Origin: Armatimonadota bacterium
GTDB taxonomy: Bacteria > Armatimonadota > Fimbriimonadia > Fimbriimonadales > ATM1
NCBI GenBank assembly: GCA_003577165.1
Contig: QEUM01000004.1
Span: forward strand, 394,141 to 458,140
DNA length: 64,000 bases
Direction of reading: 5' to 3'
A program made the position numbers and the translations under genes. Positions within the stretch are counted from its first letter, which is position 1. Every line of letters starts with the position of its first letter. Positions 18,462-25,817 of this stretch are shown piece by piece. The notes under the pieces were generated by a model. It saw only the letters and a program-made list of their open reading frames with translations, was not told the origin of the DNA and searched no databases.

Positions 18462-19246
18462 GCTTGTCCCTCGATCGGCCGGGCGTCGAAGTGAGCGAGA
18501 TGACCGCGCTGCACTTCTTCCATGATGGTCTCGTCTCCGTCCAACAATCGCATGGCGACCCAGCGCGGGTTCGCAGCGTGCGGCAACACCTGCGCCACCT
18601 GCGGTGTCAACTCGTCGAGAGCGCGCTGAATTTCAGGGCGTGGGTTCAATCGCACGGGACTGCACTTAACCGCCCCTGTGGCTACTGCGTGAACCTTCTC
18701 CACCAGATTCGACAAGCCGTCGCCGCGCCTCGCAGCGCAAGGAACCACTGGAACGCCGAGCATCTCCTCGAGTTTTGTCGCGTCGACTTCGATCCCACGA
18801 CGCTTTGCTTCGTCCATGAGGTTGAGGCAAACCACCACGCGATCCGTGATGTCCAAGAGTTGCAGCGTGAGGTTGAGGTTTCTTTCGAGGCACGTTGCGT
18901 CAACAACGACAACGACGACATCGGGGCTTCCGAACAGGAGGAAGTCGCGCGCGATTTCCTCCTCGACGGTTCGACTCAACAATGAGTACGTCCCTGGAAG
19001 GTCTACGACTTTGTACTTCTTCCCGAAAGCGTCGAAACGGCCCTCAGCTCGCGCGACAGTCTTTCCAGGCCAGTTGCCTGTGTGCTGATTGAGGCCCGTT
19101 AGTTGATTGAAAACTGTGCTCTTTCCAGTGTTCGGGTTTCCTGCAAGGGCGACGACATAGTCGAACTTCCTGGGGTCCAACCCCATCCGTATGAGGCCGG
19201 ATCGGAATTCGGCGGCCGGATTCGCAGGCGCAGGAGCGGCCTTCAA
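18458..19246 (-). CDS. feoB: FeoB G-domain subunit of a split FeoB
   Basis: The 262-residue protein is the cytoplasmic GTPase of FeoB. Its motifs are G1 GNPNTGKS (36-43), the G2 region HTGNWPGKTV, G3 DLPG (82-85) and G4 NLMD (142-145), followed by the GDI-like helical segment (PRPEIQRALDELTP). In most bacteria this is fused to the membrane domain. Here it ends with its own stop overlapping the start of the membrane subunit. It also overlaps feoA upstream by 4 nt, so stoichiometry is probably set by translational coupling. Confidence 0.92.
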   Translation of the reverse strand: MKAAPAPANPAAEFRSGLIRMGLDPRKFDYVVALAGNPNTGKSTVFNQLTGLNQHTGNWPGKTVARAEGRFDAFGKKYKVVDLPGTYSLLSRTVEEEIARDFLLFGSPDVVVVVVDATCLERNLNLTLQLLDITDRVVVCLNLMDEAKRRGIEVDATKLEEMLGVPVVPCAARRGDGLSNLVEKVHAVATGAVKCSPVRLNPRPEIQRALDELTPQVAQVLPHAANPRWVAMRLLDGDETIMEEVQRGHLAHFDARPIEGQA

Positions 19247-19476
19247 TTCACCCTCCTTACTCGAATGAACTGCGCATCTTCATCGCGGATGGCGATCAGG
19301 GAGCCGCGAATCTCGTAGGCCGTAGGATCACCCAACGGCCCGTCGTATGCGACCCGCACCGTTGTCTCCGGCACCAACCCAAGATCGAGGAACCGCGCGC
19401 GCGTGTCGCCTTCGCATAGAAGTTCCGCGACGACCCCCGCTTCTCCGGGCTTCAGGTCCGCAAGTGTGCAGATCAC
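19243..19476 (-). CDS. feoA: Ferrous iron transport protein FeoA
   Basis: FeoA is a 77-residue SH3-fold cytoplasmic protein needed for FeoB activity. Matching features are LADLKPGEAGVV, the central RARFLDLGLVPETTVRV and the C-terminal YEIRGSLIAIRDEDAQFIRV. It sits between the regulator and the FeoB G domain and overlaps each by 4 nt, so all four genes form one continuous translational unit. Confidence 0.92.
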   Translation of the reverse strand: MICTLADLKPGEAGVVAELLCEGDTRARFLDLGLVPETTVRVAYDGPLGDPTAYEIRGSLIAIRDEDAQFIRVRRVN

Positions 19477-19886
19477 GCACCCCTCCTGACCTTGGGCGGG
19501 ATCGGCTTGCCATGCGGGCAGGTCTCAGGATGCCCCATGAGTTCCGCGATGCGGTCTTCGAACTCCTCCGAGATGTGATGCTCGAGGATTTCCGCCTGCT
19601 CATGGACCTCGTCCTCGGAAAACCCGAGGTGCTCCATGAGGTACCGCTCGAGGAGCCTGTGGTGGCGGATGACTTCGAGGGCCATCTCGAGGCCCCGCTC
19701 CGTGAGGCTCGCCCCATAGTAGGGCGCGTGCTTCACCCAACCCCGCTCCGCCAGGAGCCGGAGCATCTTGCTGACCGCAGGCTGGCTCGTGCCCAGATAC
19801 GCAGCAATCCGCTTTGTTCCGACGCCTCCCCCTTCGGCCGAGAGAAGGTGGATCGCCTTGACGTAGTCCTGGACGGCAGCGGTCAT
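19473..19886 (-). CDS. DtxR/MntR-family metal-dependent repressor
   Basis: The 137-residue protein has an N-terminal winged helix (GVGTKRIAAYLGTSQPAVSKMLRLLAERG) and the DtxR-family metal-binding dimer domain (IRHHRLLERYLMEHLGF, EILEHHISEEFEDRI, CPHGKPIP), but no SH3 domain, as in MntR. It should repress the feo operon when loaded with Fe(II) or Mn(II). In MntR the first helix holds Asp8 and Glu11; here the equivalent is D7 with a lysine in place of the glutamate, so the metal preference is open. The gene heads the operon and probably represses itself through the palindrome that overlaps its promoter. Confidence 0.9.
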   Translation of the reverse strand: MTAAVQDYVKAIHLLSAEGGGVGTKRIAAYLGTSQPAVSKMLRLLAERGWVKHAPYYGASLTERGLEMALEVIRHHRLLERYLMEHLGFSEDEVHEQAEILEHHISEEFEDRIAELMGHPETCPHGKPIPPKVRRGA

Positions 19887-19892
19887 GGCGAA

Positions 19893-19930
19893 ATGTTAAC
19901 CATAGTTCAGAAAAATTGTCAAGGGTTAAC
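19893..19930 (-). promoter_or_regulatory. Promoter and candidate metal-repressor operator of the feo operon
   Basis: On the minus strand TTGACA (19922-19917) is followed after 18 bp by TAACAT (19898-19893), and the ATG starts 6 nt later, so the mRNA is probably leaderless. Inverted GTTAACC half-sites (19895-19901 and 19924-19930) bracket the promoter, one overlapping the -10. This arrangement fits autorepression by the DtxR/MntR-type protein. Confidence 0.6.
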
Positions 19931-19953
19931 TTTCGGCCTGGGCCAAAAGAACA

Positions 19954-19983
19954 GGGCCTGCGGGACCGAAGTCCCGCAGGCCC
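19954..19983 (-). terminator. Rho-independent terminator of the subtilase gene
   Basis: A perfect 13-bp GC-rich stem (19954-19966 with 19971-19983) with a tetraloop is followed by a T-rich stretch (TGTTCTTTT) on the minus strand, 18 nt past the stop. Confidence 0.85.
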
Positions 19984-20001
19984 GATAGGGTCGCCTGGCG
20001 G

Positions 20002-21732
20002 TTACCGCGACGCGAACCGGATCTGGTCGAACCTCGCGTTCCAGGTCGCAGCCACGGGAGTGGCTGCGTAGATCGAGACCCGTCCAGTCATTTCACCGGA
20101 GCCCTGGTGGACGAACCGCGACGCGTTCGACGTGACAATCGCGAATCGCGGTGTGTCCGACGTCCCAACTGCCGACGTATGCAGGTTTTCCCAGATGCCT
20201 GCGGCGTAGTTCCACAACTCGAGGCGCACCGTGAGGCCGCTCGTGGTTGTGGAAGCCTCCGCGAGCAAGTCGACGCGAGACGGCGACAGGGTCGTCGTGA
20301 ATCCGCGGACGATGACGGAAACCGGGGGATCCGATGGGCCCGTCGCAGGTCCCGGATTGAGCGTCGCACGTGAGTTGTCCGACATTCGAATCTCGTTGAC
20401 TCCGCCGGTCAGCCCAACGCCGCGATACACGCTCATCGACGTCGGATAGACGAGGGGCAGGTTGGCCGCGAGAATCGCGCGGTTCGCGTTGATGCGACCG
20501 AATCCAAAGAACTGGTCCCATCCCGCGCTGCCTTTATCGTCGCACGTCGACTCGATGAGCGAGCGGACTTGCGAGTTGGAGAGTGCGGGATCGAGAGAGA
20601 AGAGAAGCGCGGCGAGTCCGGCAACGTGTGGGGTGGCCATCGAAGTCCCGGAATTGAGGCCGTACTGGTTACCGGGGTAAGTCGAGAACACATTTTCTCC
20701 AGGTGCCGTGACGTCCAAGTCGGCGCCGTAGCTTGAGAACCCAGCGCGAGCGTCGGTGTGATTCGTCGCGCCGACCGCGATGCAGTTCACGTAGCGGGCC
20801 GGCCAGATCATGTTGTTTCCACCGCCGTTTCCTGACGCGGCACAGATGACGGCGCCTTGACCCCAGGCGTAGTTCACGGCCGACTCCACGAATGCCGGGG
20901 GCTGGCCGCCGCCGAGGCTGACGTTGAGAACTCGAGCGCCGTGGTCGACTGCCCAAGTGAATCCGTTTGCGACGCTTTCCCAAGTTCCGCCACCGCCATC
21001 GCTGAGCACTTTCACGGGCAGAATCGCAGCAGAGTGCGACACGCCAGCCACTCCGAGCGAGTTGTTGCCCTTCGCAGTCGTCGTTCCGCAGGTGTGCGTC
21101 CCATGGCCGTTGCCGTCCGATGTATTTCCGTTATTCGAATAGGTGTTCCATCCCGCGAGCATTCGGCCGACGAATTCTTGGTGATTGCCGTCGACACCCG
21201 TGTCGAGAATCGCGGCGATGACGTTGTCGCTGCCGGTGAACACGTCCCACGCTTCAAAAGCGTCAATGTCTGCATCCACGATCCCGCCAGTCTGTCCCGT
21301 GTTGTTCAGGCCCCAGCACTGAGCGATCAGTGGGTCGTTCGGAACTCCCACCGTCCCGACGACCTGGTCACGTTCGACTCGCTCGACGATCCGAGAGGCC
21401 GCGAAGGCTTGGCTCATTCGGTCGAGGTCGGCGTGCGCCACAAATCGCACGACGTAGACGCGGTCTAATCCGAGTTCCGAAGCCAGCTTCTCGTTTGCGT
21501 ATCCGTGCGGCGAAAGCGGGTCCACACGCAGGACCTGCCACCGGCGGAGCGAGGTGTTCAGGGTCGGGTCCGACGTCGTGGGTCCGACGAAAGGAAGGGT
21601 CAGGATCGTGATCGGCTTCTTCGTGGTGATGAATAGGTGATCGTCGATCCTCGGCGCTTCGGACTGGGCAAGGCCCGAGGTGAGGGCCAAAGCCGACACA
21701 GCCAAGGGCGCGAGGGTTCTAAAGAATCGCAT
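20002..21732 (-). CDS. Secreted subtilisin-like serine protease (S8)
   Basis: The 576-residue preproprotein has a signal peptide (FFRTLAPLAVSALALTSGLAQ), a propeptide of roughly 110 residues, and an S8 catalytic domain with D177 (AAILDTGVDG), H210 (GHGTHT), N302 (AASGNG) and S364 (SGTSMATPHV). A C-terminal beta-rich region of ~150 residues, unlike the PEP-CTERM type, follows the catalytic domain. It acts outside the cytoplasm, probably in nutrient acquisition. The ATG is preceded by GGGAGGAAC, and a TAAAAT box lies about 45 nt upstream. Confidence 0.93.
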   Translation of the reverse strand: MRFFRTLAPLAVSALALTSGLAQSEAPRIDDHLFITTKKPITILTLPFVGPTTSDPTLNTSLRRWQVLRVDPLSPHGYANEKLASELGLDRVYVVRFVAHADLDRMSQAFAASRIVERVERDQVVGTVGVPNDPLIAQCWGLNNTGQTGGIVDADIDAFEAWDVFTGSDNVIAAILDTGVDGNHQEFVGRMLAGWNTYSNNGNTSDGNGHGTHTCGTTTAKGNNSLGVAGVSHSAAILPVKVLSDGGGGTWESVANGFTWAVDHGARVLNVSLGGGQPPAFVESAVNYAWGQGAVICAASGNGGGNNMIWPARYVNCIAVGATNHTDARAGFSSYGADLDVTAPGENVFSTYPGNQYGLNSGTSMATPHVAGLAALLFSLDPALSNSQVRSLIESTCDDKGSAGWDQFFGFGRINANRAILAANLPLVYPTSMSVYRGVGLTGGVNEIRMSDNSRATLNPGPATGPSDPPVSVIVRGFTTTLSPSRVDLLAEASTTTSGLTVRLELWNYAAGIWENLHTSAVGTSDTPRFAIVTSNASRFVHQGSGEMTGRVSIYAATPVAATWNARFDQIRFASR

Positions 21733-21811
21733 GCAAGTTCCTCCCGGACGCGACGTAAGCGCCGCGCTGAACGCATTTTATCAACCTTTTTCGGAGATTG
21801 AAACGTTTTGG

Positions 21812-22222
21812 CTAAATTCCCAGAATCTTCACCACCACTCGCTTCGGCCGCCTCCCGTCGAACTCAGCGTAAAACACCTGCTGCCAGGGGCCCAAGTCGA
21901 GCCTGCCTCCCGTGATGGGCAGGATGACTTGGTGGTGGAGGATCAGGTTCTTGAGGTGGGCCTCCCCGTTGTCCTCGCCCGTGCGATGATGCCGGTAATT
22001 TTTACGGGGTGCGAGTCCGTCGAGCCACTCCCGGATGTCCTCGATGAGGCCATCCTCCCAGTCGTTGACATACACCGCTGCCGTGATGTGCATTGCGCTC
22101 ACGAGCGCAAATCCATCTTTAACCAGAGACCGGGAGACGATGCCGGCGACCTCGTCTGTGATCCGGACGAACTCTTCTCGCTTCCTGGTCTCGAACGTGA
22201 TGTACTCCGTATGTGCTTTCAT
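21812..22222 (-). CDS. YjbQ/UPF0047 family protein
   Basis: The 136-residue protein matches the YjbQ family (TIM-barrel-like trimer), some members of which have weak thiamine-phosphate synthase activity; the physiological role is unsettled. Family signatures are [21 protein letters not shown], the [28 protein letters not shown] block with its histidines and aspartate, and [24 protein letters not shown]. Length is normal. It stands alone upstream of the subtilase gene on the same strand. Confidence 0.9.
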   Translation of the reverse strand: MKAHTEYITFETRKREEFVRITDEVAGIVSRSLVKDGFALVSAMHITAAVYVNDWEDGLIEDIREWLDGLAPRKNYRHHRTGEDNGEAHLKNLILHHQVILPITGGRLDLGPWQQVFYAEFDGRRPKRVVVKILGI

Positions 22223-22248
22223 CTCAATTCCGGCCCTATATTAGTTGT

Positions 22249-23100
22249 CTAGACAGGCACTTCGACGTTGTCGATCAAACGGACACCTCCGATCCATGCT
22301 GCGGCAATCACTCGGGTGCCGGCCGTCGGTGAATCGGTCCGCTCGAGCGTTCTCTCATCCACGATCGCGAAGTAGTCCACCTTCTCAAAACCTGCAACTC
22401 GAAGTGCGTGCTCTGCGCCCCGCTCGATCGTACGGAGGTCGCCTCCCGCGGCGGCGGCGCGAGCGCCTTCTCGGAGAGTTTCGTACAGCGCTGGCGCCTT
22501 CGCCCGAACTTCTGGCCGAAACCTCGCGTTTCTGGAAGACATCGCGAGCCCATCGGGCTCGCGAACGGTTTCGCAGAACTTCAGAGAGAGTGGAAAGTCG
22601 AGGTCGTCCACCATCTTCGCGATGACTCGACACTGCTGCCAGTCCTTTTCGCCAAAGTACGCAACGGTCGGCACGACGAGGTGAAACAGCTTCGCGACGA
22701 CCGTGGCGACTCCGTCGAAGTGCCCTGGCCGAAACTCGCCCTCCCACCTCTCACTAACCCCGGGCACGTGGACTCGCGTACCGCTCAAGCCCTCGCGGTA
22801 GATCGTATCAACGTCTGGCGCAAAGAACACATCACAGTGCGCAGACCTCGCCAGTTCGATGTCGCGCGGCTCGTCTCGTGGGTATGCTTTAAGGTCACGC
22901 GGATCGTTGAATTGCGTCGGGTTGACGAAAGAAGAAACGACGACGACACCCTTCGGACGACCGGCGTTCGCATCTCGCGCAGCGGCGCGAATGAGGGAAA
23001 GGTGACCGTCATGGAGATAGCCCATGGTCGGAACGAAGTGAACGCTCTCGTTCCTACCGATGGCGTCGGAGAGTTCGACGGCCGTTCGAACGACCTTCAT
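22249..23100 (-). CDS. panC: Pantothenate synthetase
   Basis: PanC condenses pantoate and beta-alanine with ATP to make pantothenate, the precursor of coenzyme A. The 283-residue protein has VPTMGYLHDGHLSLI with the HIGH-like site, VVSSFVNPTQFN, FGEKDWQQCRVI and SSRN (MSSRNARF), all catalytic signatures of the family. ATG 23100 lies 3 nt after the panB stop, so the pair is cotranscribed and coupled. Confidence 0.96.
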   Translation of the reverse strand: MKVVRTAVELSDAIGRNESVHFVPTMGYLHDGHLSLIRAAARDANAGRPKGVVVVSSFVNPTQFNDPRDLKAYPRDEPRDIELARSAHCDVFFAPDVDTIYREGLSGTRVHVPGVSERWEGEFRPGHFDGVATVVAKLFHLVVPTVAYFGEKDWQQCRVIAKMVDDLDFPLSLKFCETVREPDGLAMSSRNARFRPEVRAKAPALYETLREGARAAAAGGDLRTIERGAEHALRVAGFEKVDYFAIVDERTLERTDSPTAGTRVIAAAWIGGVRLIDNVEVPV

Positions 23101-23103
23101 ATT

Positions 23104-23886
23104 TTAGAATGTGTTCTCTTCGTCGGGAAAAGTCCCAGACCGCACGGCGTCGGCATACTGCCGCATCGCTTCGACCATCATCGTTGCGCCGTTGAGGAAG
23201 CGCCGAGTGTGCTTATACGGTTCGCCCGGTGACAAACCCATGATGTCGTGGAACACCTGCACTTCGCCATCGCAGTGCGGGCCTGCGCCGATCCCGATCG
23301 TGGGAACTGCGATCTCCGATGTGATTCGCTCTGCAACCACTGCGGGAATCACTTCGAGCACGATGCAGAATGCGCCGGCGTCTGCAACCTTGCGCGCAGC
23401 CTCCACGACGAGTTCGGCTTGCTTGCCCCGTCCCTGAACTCGATAACCGCCGAACGCGTTGACCGACTGCGGCGTCATCCCGACGTGGCCCATGACGGGA
23501 ATGCCGGTTGCGACGATGGCTGCGATCGCGTCCACGAAAGCGCCTTCGAGTTTCACGGCCTCCGCGCCGGCACGAACCAGAGCGCAGGCCGACCTAACTG
23601 CGTCTTCGGGAGAGGTTTGGTACGTCCCAAACGGCATGTCGGATACGAGCAGAGCCCGCTTGCATCCGGCCCTTGCCGCCTTCGTGTGGTGAATCATCTC
23701 TTCCAGCGAGACCGGAAGCGTGCTGTCATATCCGAGTAGCACGTTCCCAACGGAATCGCCGACGAGAACCAGGTCCACGCCGGCTTCGTCCGCAACTCGC
23801 GCCGACGGAGCATCGTAGGCCGTCACGCAAACGATCCGCTGGCCCTTCATCCCGCGGATTGAGGGCGCGGTTACCTTCTCCGACAT
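23104..23886 (-). CDS. panB: 3-methyl-2-oxobutanoate hydroxymethyltransferase
   Basis: PanB transfers a hydroxymethyl group from methylene-THF to ketoisovalerate to form ketopantoate, the first step of pantothenate synthesis. The 260-residue protein shows VTAYDAPSARVADEAGVDLVLVGDSVGNVLLGY, with the metal-binding aspartate, GHVGMTPQS and IGIGAGPHCDGEVQV. It precedes panC by 3 nt. TAAACT ends 7 nt before the ATG and no ribosome site is present. Confidence 0.96.
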   Translation of the reverse strand: MSEKVTAPSIRGMKGQRIVCVTAYDAPSARVADEAGVDLVLVGDSVGNVLLGYDSTLPVSLEEMIHHTKAARAGCKRALLVSDMPFGTYQTSPEDAVRSACALVRAGAEAVKLEGAFVDAIAAIVATGIPVMGHVGMTPQSVNAFGGYRVQGRGKQAELVVEAARKVADAGAFCIVLEVIPAVVAERITSEIAVPTIGIGAGPHCDGEVQVFHDIMGLSPGEPYKHTRRFLNGATMMVEAMRQYADAVRSGTFPDEENTF

Positions 23887-23893
23887 CGGGGGC

Positions 23894-23899
23894 AGTTTA
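23894..23899 (-). promoter_or_regulatory. -10 box of panBC
   Basis: TAAACT on the minus strand ends 7 nt before the panB ATG, in the same arrangement as the other leaderless promoters here. Confidence 0.35.
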
Positions 23900-23910
23900 C
23901 TTCCGAGAAG

Positions 23911-23949
23911 GATGAGGGGACTCCGGCGAACCGCCGGAGTCCCCTCATC
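23911..23949 (-). terminator. Terminator of flgM
   Basis: A perfect 18-bp stem (23911-23928 with 23932-23949) with a 3-nt loop and a CTTCTC tail on the minus strand, 20 nt past the flgM stop. Confidence 0.8.
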
Positions 23950-23969
23950 TCGGAGTTGGTTCGAGTCGT

Positions 23970-24251
23970 CTACTCGATGCGATCTGCGATCGCTCTGCGG
24001 ATCATCGAGTCGACGATGTCCTCGCTCGAAACTTGGTATTCGCCGCGCTCGATCCGCGCTTTCAGTTCAGCGACGAGTTCGGCCCGCACTTCGGGCATCG
24101 CCATGACCTCGTGGCGAACCTTGCGAATGAGTTTGCTTTGGTCTGAGACCTGGTGGTCCTTGTCGAGGAGGCGCGCGGCCTCGCTAAGGTCGGTCTTTGG
24201 GCGCCCATGGCGCTCCAAGACGCGCTTCACCTGTTCCATCGATACTTTCAT
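23970..24251 (-). CDS. flgM: Anti-sigma-28 factor FlgM
   Basis: FlgM binds the flagellar sigma factor FliA (sigma-28) and holds late flagellar genes off until the hook is complete, when it is exported. The 93-residue protein has the family's disordered N-terminal half and the sigma-binding C-terminus: VRAELVAELKARIERGEYQVSSEDIVDSMI at about 55-84, matching the usual VxxLKxxIxxGxYxVdxxxIAxxml pattern. The ATG is preceded by GAGGA. It is transcribed alone, has its own terminator, and lies directly downstream of a GEMM-I riboswitch, while its targets lie 22 kb away. Confidence 0.88.
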   Translation of the reverse strand: MKVSMEQVKRVLERHGRPKTDLSEAARLLDKDHQVSDQSKLIRKVRHEVMAMPEVRAELVAELKARIERGEYQVSSEDIVDSMIRRAIADRIE

Positions 24252-24286
24252 GTCTGTCTTTCCTCAGGCTCGATTGCCAGATTCCG

Positions 24287-24359
24287 GACAGGCGACCCGG
24301 CTAACCTCACGGTCCCGTGGCTTTGCGCTCCCCAACACGGGGGATTGCCTTTTTCTGTC
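24287..24359 (-). promoter_or_regulatory. Cyclic-dinucleotide riboswitch (GEMM-I type) upstream of flgM
   Basis: Read on the minus strand, this leader contains the hallmark GEMM-I elements in order: GGCAAUCC, a CCCC/GGGG hairpin, GCGCAAAGCCACGGG, a second short hairpin, and UUAGCCGGGUCGCC. This class senses c-di-GMP, and a variant subclass senses cyclic GMP-AMP; the ligand cannot be fixed by eye. GACAG at 24359-24355 can close the P1 helix with CUGUC at 24291-24287. The same CUGUC could instead pair with a second GACAG at 24258-24254, between the flgM ribosome site and its AUG, which suggests translational control. Confidence 0.85.
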
Positions 24360-24462
24360 AGTCGGCGTGGTGCCTCTGAATTGGATTGTCGGACGACGAC
24401 CCGCCGCTCCTCAGGGGCATTTTGCGCTTTTTTTCTGTCCCGAGGTCGGGCTTGCCCAAAGG

Positions 24463-24468
24463 TATACT
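24463..24468 (+). promoter_or_regulatory. -10 box of tRNA-Leu(GAG)
   Basis: TATACT, embedded in TATACTTCGC, lies 13 nt before the mature tRNA. The identical decamer precedes the next tRNA-Leu. Confidence 0.5.
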
Positions 24469-24481
24469 TCGCCCTCCCCAA

Positions 24482-24567
24482 GCGCGGGTGGTGGAATGGT
24501 AGACACGCATGCTTGAGGTGCATGTGCCCTAACGGGCGTGGAGGTTCGAGTCCTCTTCCGCGCACCA
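24482..24567 (+). tRNA. tRNA-Leu (anticodon GAG)
   Basis: The 86-nt class II tRNA has a 7-bp acceptor stem (GCGCGGG with TCCGCGC), the anticodon loop TTGAGGT, a variable arm (TGCCC...GGGCG), the T loop TTCGAGT and an encoded CCA at 24565-24567. The GAG anticodon reads CTC and CTT leucine codons. A terminator hairpin follows at 24618. Confidence 0.95.
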
Positions 24568-24617
24568 CCCTTTTCCCATATTCAGGCGTTGCCCATTTTC
24601 GCGTCAGGCCGAAGGGA

Positions 24618-24647
24618 CTAACCCCGGCCACCGCGGGCCGGGGTTAG
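24618..24647 (+). terminator. Hairpin downstream of tRNA-Leu(GAG)
   Basis: A perfect 12-bp stem (24618-24629 with 24636-24647) with a 6-nt loop. No T tract follows, but the position between two independently promoted tRNAs fits a terminator. The 150 bp to the next tRNA promoter contain no recognisable gene. Confidence 0.55.
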
Positions 24648-24798
24648 TGGGTCGCCCACAAAGGAATCCCTCCATGGTGCGACCGCTCCTCTCCTTTCAG
24701 GCGGCTCCATGAGCCGATGGTCTTCACTGGGCAATCGCCGTGCCCAATGCGAAGGGGTCGCATCGAACCTGGTGGGACTGCGGGCCGGATTCGCCCGC

Positions 24799-24804
24799 TA
24801 TACT
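24799..24804 (+). promoter_or_regulatory. -10 box of tRNA-Leu(TAA)
   Basis: TATACT, again in the decamer TATACTTCGC, lies 9 nt before the mature tRNA. Confidence 0.5.
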
Positions 24805-24813
24805 TCGCGAAAG

Positions 24814-24897
24814 GCCCAGGTGGTGGAACGGTAGACACAGGGGACTTAAAATCCCCCGGGGAAACCCATGCGGGTTCGAATCCCGCCCTGGGCACCA
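24814..24897 (+). tRNA. tRNA-Leu (anticodon TAA)
   Basis: The 84-nt class II tRNA has acceptor GCCCAGG paired with CCTGGGC, the anticodon loop ACTTAAAAT containing TAA, a variable arm, the T loop TTCGAAT and an encoded CCA at 24895-24897. It reads TTA and TTG codons. The next gene starts 20 nt later from its own -10 box. Confidence 0.95.
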
Positions 24898-24905
24898 AGC
24901 GGATG

Positions 24906-24911
24906 TAGAAT
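24906..24911 (+). promoter_or_regulatory. -10 box of the aldolase gene
   Basis: TAGAAT ends 6 nt before the GTG start at 24918, directly after the tRNA. There is no room for a ribosome binding site, so the transcript is probably leaderless. Confidence 0.5.
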
Positions 24912-24917
24912 CCTCGC

Positions 24918-25553
24918 GTGACCGAGTTAGATCTCCGCCGCGATCTGTGCCGATGGGCGAAAAGGGCATGGGATCGCGGGCTAATCGGAGCGACAGAAGG
25001 CAATCTCTCCTGCAGATTGAGCGAAGACCAAATCCTGATTACTCCCGCGGGCGCAATCAAAGCCGACGTCGAGTGTGAGGACCTCGTGGTCGCGAATCTC
25101 AACGGCGAACCGCTTGACGGCAAGGAGGCGAGTTCCGAAGTTCTCCTCCACTGCAGCGTCTACCAAGAGCGACCCGATGCGGGAGCCGTCGTTCATGCGC
25201 ATCCTCCGTTCGCGACGGGAACCGCCTTGGCGGGACGGGCGATCCCGATGGGAGTTCTGCCCGAAGCCGACGTGTACCTTGGCCCGATAGCGGTCGTTCC
25301 GTTTGCGATCCCCGGCACTGAGGAAGTTGGGGCAGCGGTCAGGCCGCACCTGAAAGACCATAAAGCGATCCTCCTGATGAACCATGGCGCGTTGACGTTT
25401 GGGCGAACTCCGGGCGACGCGTTCTGTTACATGGAAACCCTGGAGCGAGTGGCGACCATCTACTGGGTGGCCGAGACGCTTGGCAAGGCACAGGGGTTGC
25501 CGGACTTCGGCGCTGCCTGGGCTCGCGCTAGGAGTTCCGGCGGCCGGATTTAG
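24918..25553 (+). CDS. Class II aldolase/adducin family protein (fuculose-phosphate aldolase type)
   Basis: The 211-residue protein belongs to the zinc-dependent class II aldolase family (FucA/AraD), which cleaves or epimerises sugar phosphates. It has GNLSCRLS, the phosphate-binding ITPAGAIK, the zinc ligands in AVVHAHPPFAT and the third ligand region in LLMNHGALTFG. Length is normal for FucA or for a methylthioribulose-phosphate dehydratase (MtnB), and the two cannot be separated here. GTG 24918 has no ribosome site. It is convergent with the BON gene, overlapping it by 4 nt. Confidence 0.88.
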   Translation: MTELDLRRDLCRWAKRAWDRGLIGATEGNLSCRLSEDQILITPAGAIKADVECEDLVVANLNGEPLDGKEASSEVLLHCSVYQERPDAGAVVHAHPPFATGTALAGRAIPMGVLPEADVYLGPIAVVPFAIPGTEEVGAAVRPHLKDHKAILLMNHGALTFGRTPGDAFCYMETLERVATIYWVAETLGKAQGLPDFGAAWARARSSGGRI

Positions 25554-25792
25554 CCCCGGAACGTCAGGTCGAGGACGACGTCGCGGATGCCGGGCCTCTG
25601 CCTTAGGACCCGAGCGAACATATCCATCTCCTGCTTCGCGTCCACGTTGTGACCACGCATGGACTTGACGGTGCCGGTCAAATAGACGACTCCGTGGGAT
25701 ACGCGAACGTTCATGAGGCTCGTGTCGAGCGGCCGACGCGCGATCTCCTTGCGTACTTGTTTCGACGCTTCGACGTCCTCGGGTCTTGGCAC
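25550..25792 (-). CDS. BON-domain protein
   Basis: The 80-residue protein is essentially one BON domain, a small alpha/beta fold that binds phospholipid or other ligands: EASKQVRKEIARRPLD, VRVSHGVVYLTGTVKS and VRDVVLDLTF-like beta-alpha-beta-beta pattern. No signal peptide is present, so it may be cytoplasmic. The GTG start is 6 nt after TATAAT on the minus strand and has no ribosome site. Confidence 0.75.
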   Translation of the reverse strand: MPRPEDVEASKQVRKEIARRPLDTSLMNVRVSHGVVYLTGTVKSMRGHNVDAKQEMDMFARVLRQRPGIRDVVLDLTFRG

Positions 25793-25798
25793 GTAAGA

Positions 25799-25804
25799 AT
25801 TATA
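25799..25804 (-). promoter_or_regulatory. -10 box of the BON-domain gene
   Basis: A perfect TATAAT on the minus strand ends 6 nt before the GTG start: one of the clearest leaderless arrangements in the window. Confidence 0.55.
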
Positions 25805-25817
25805 GCCGGAGTCGAGG

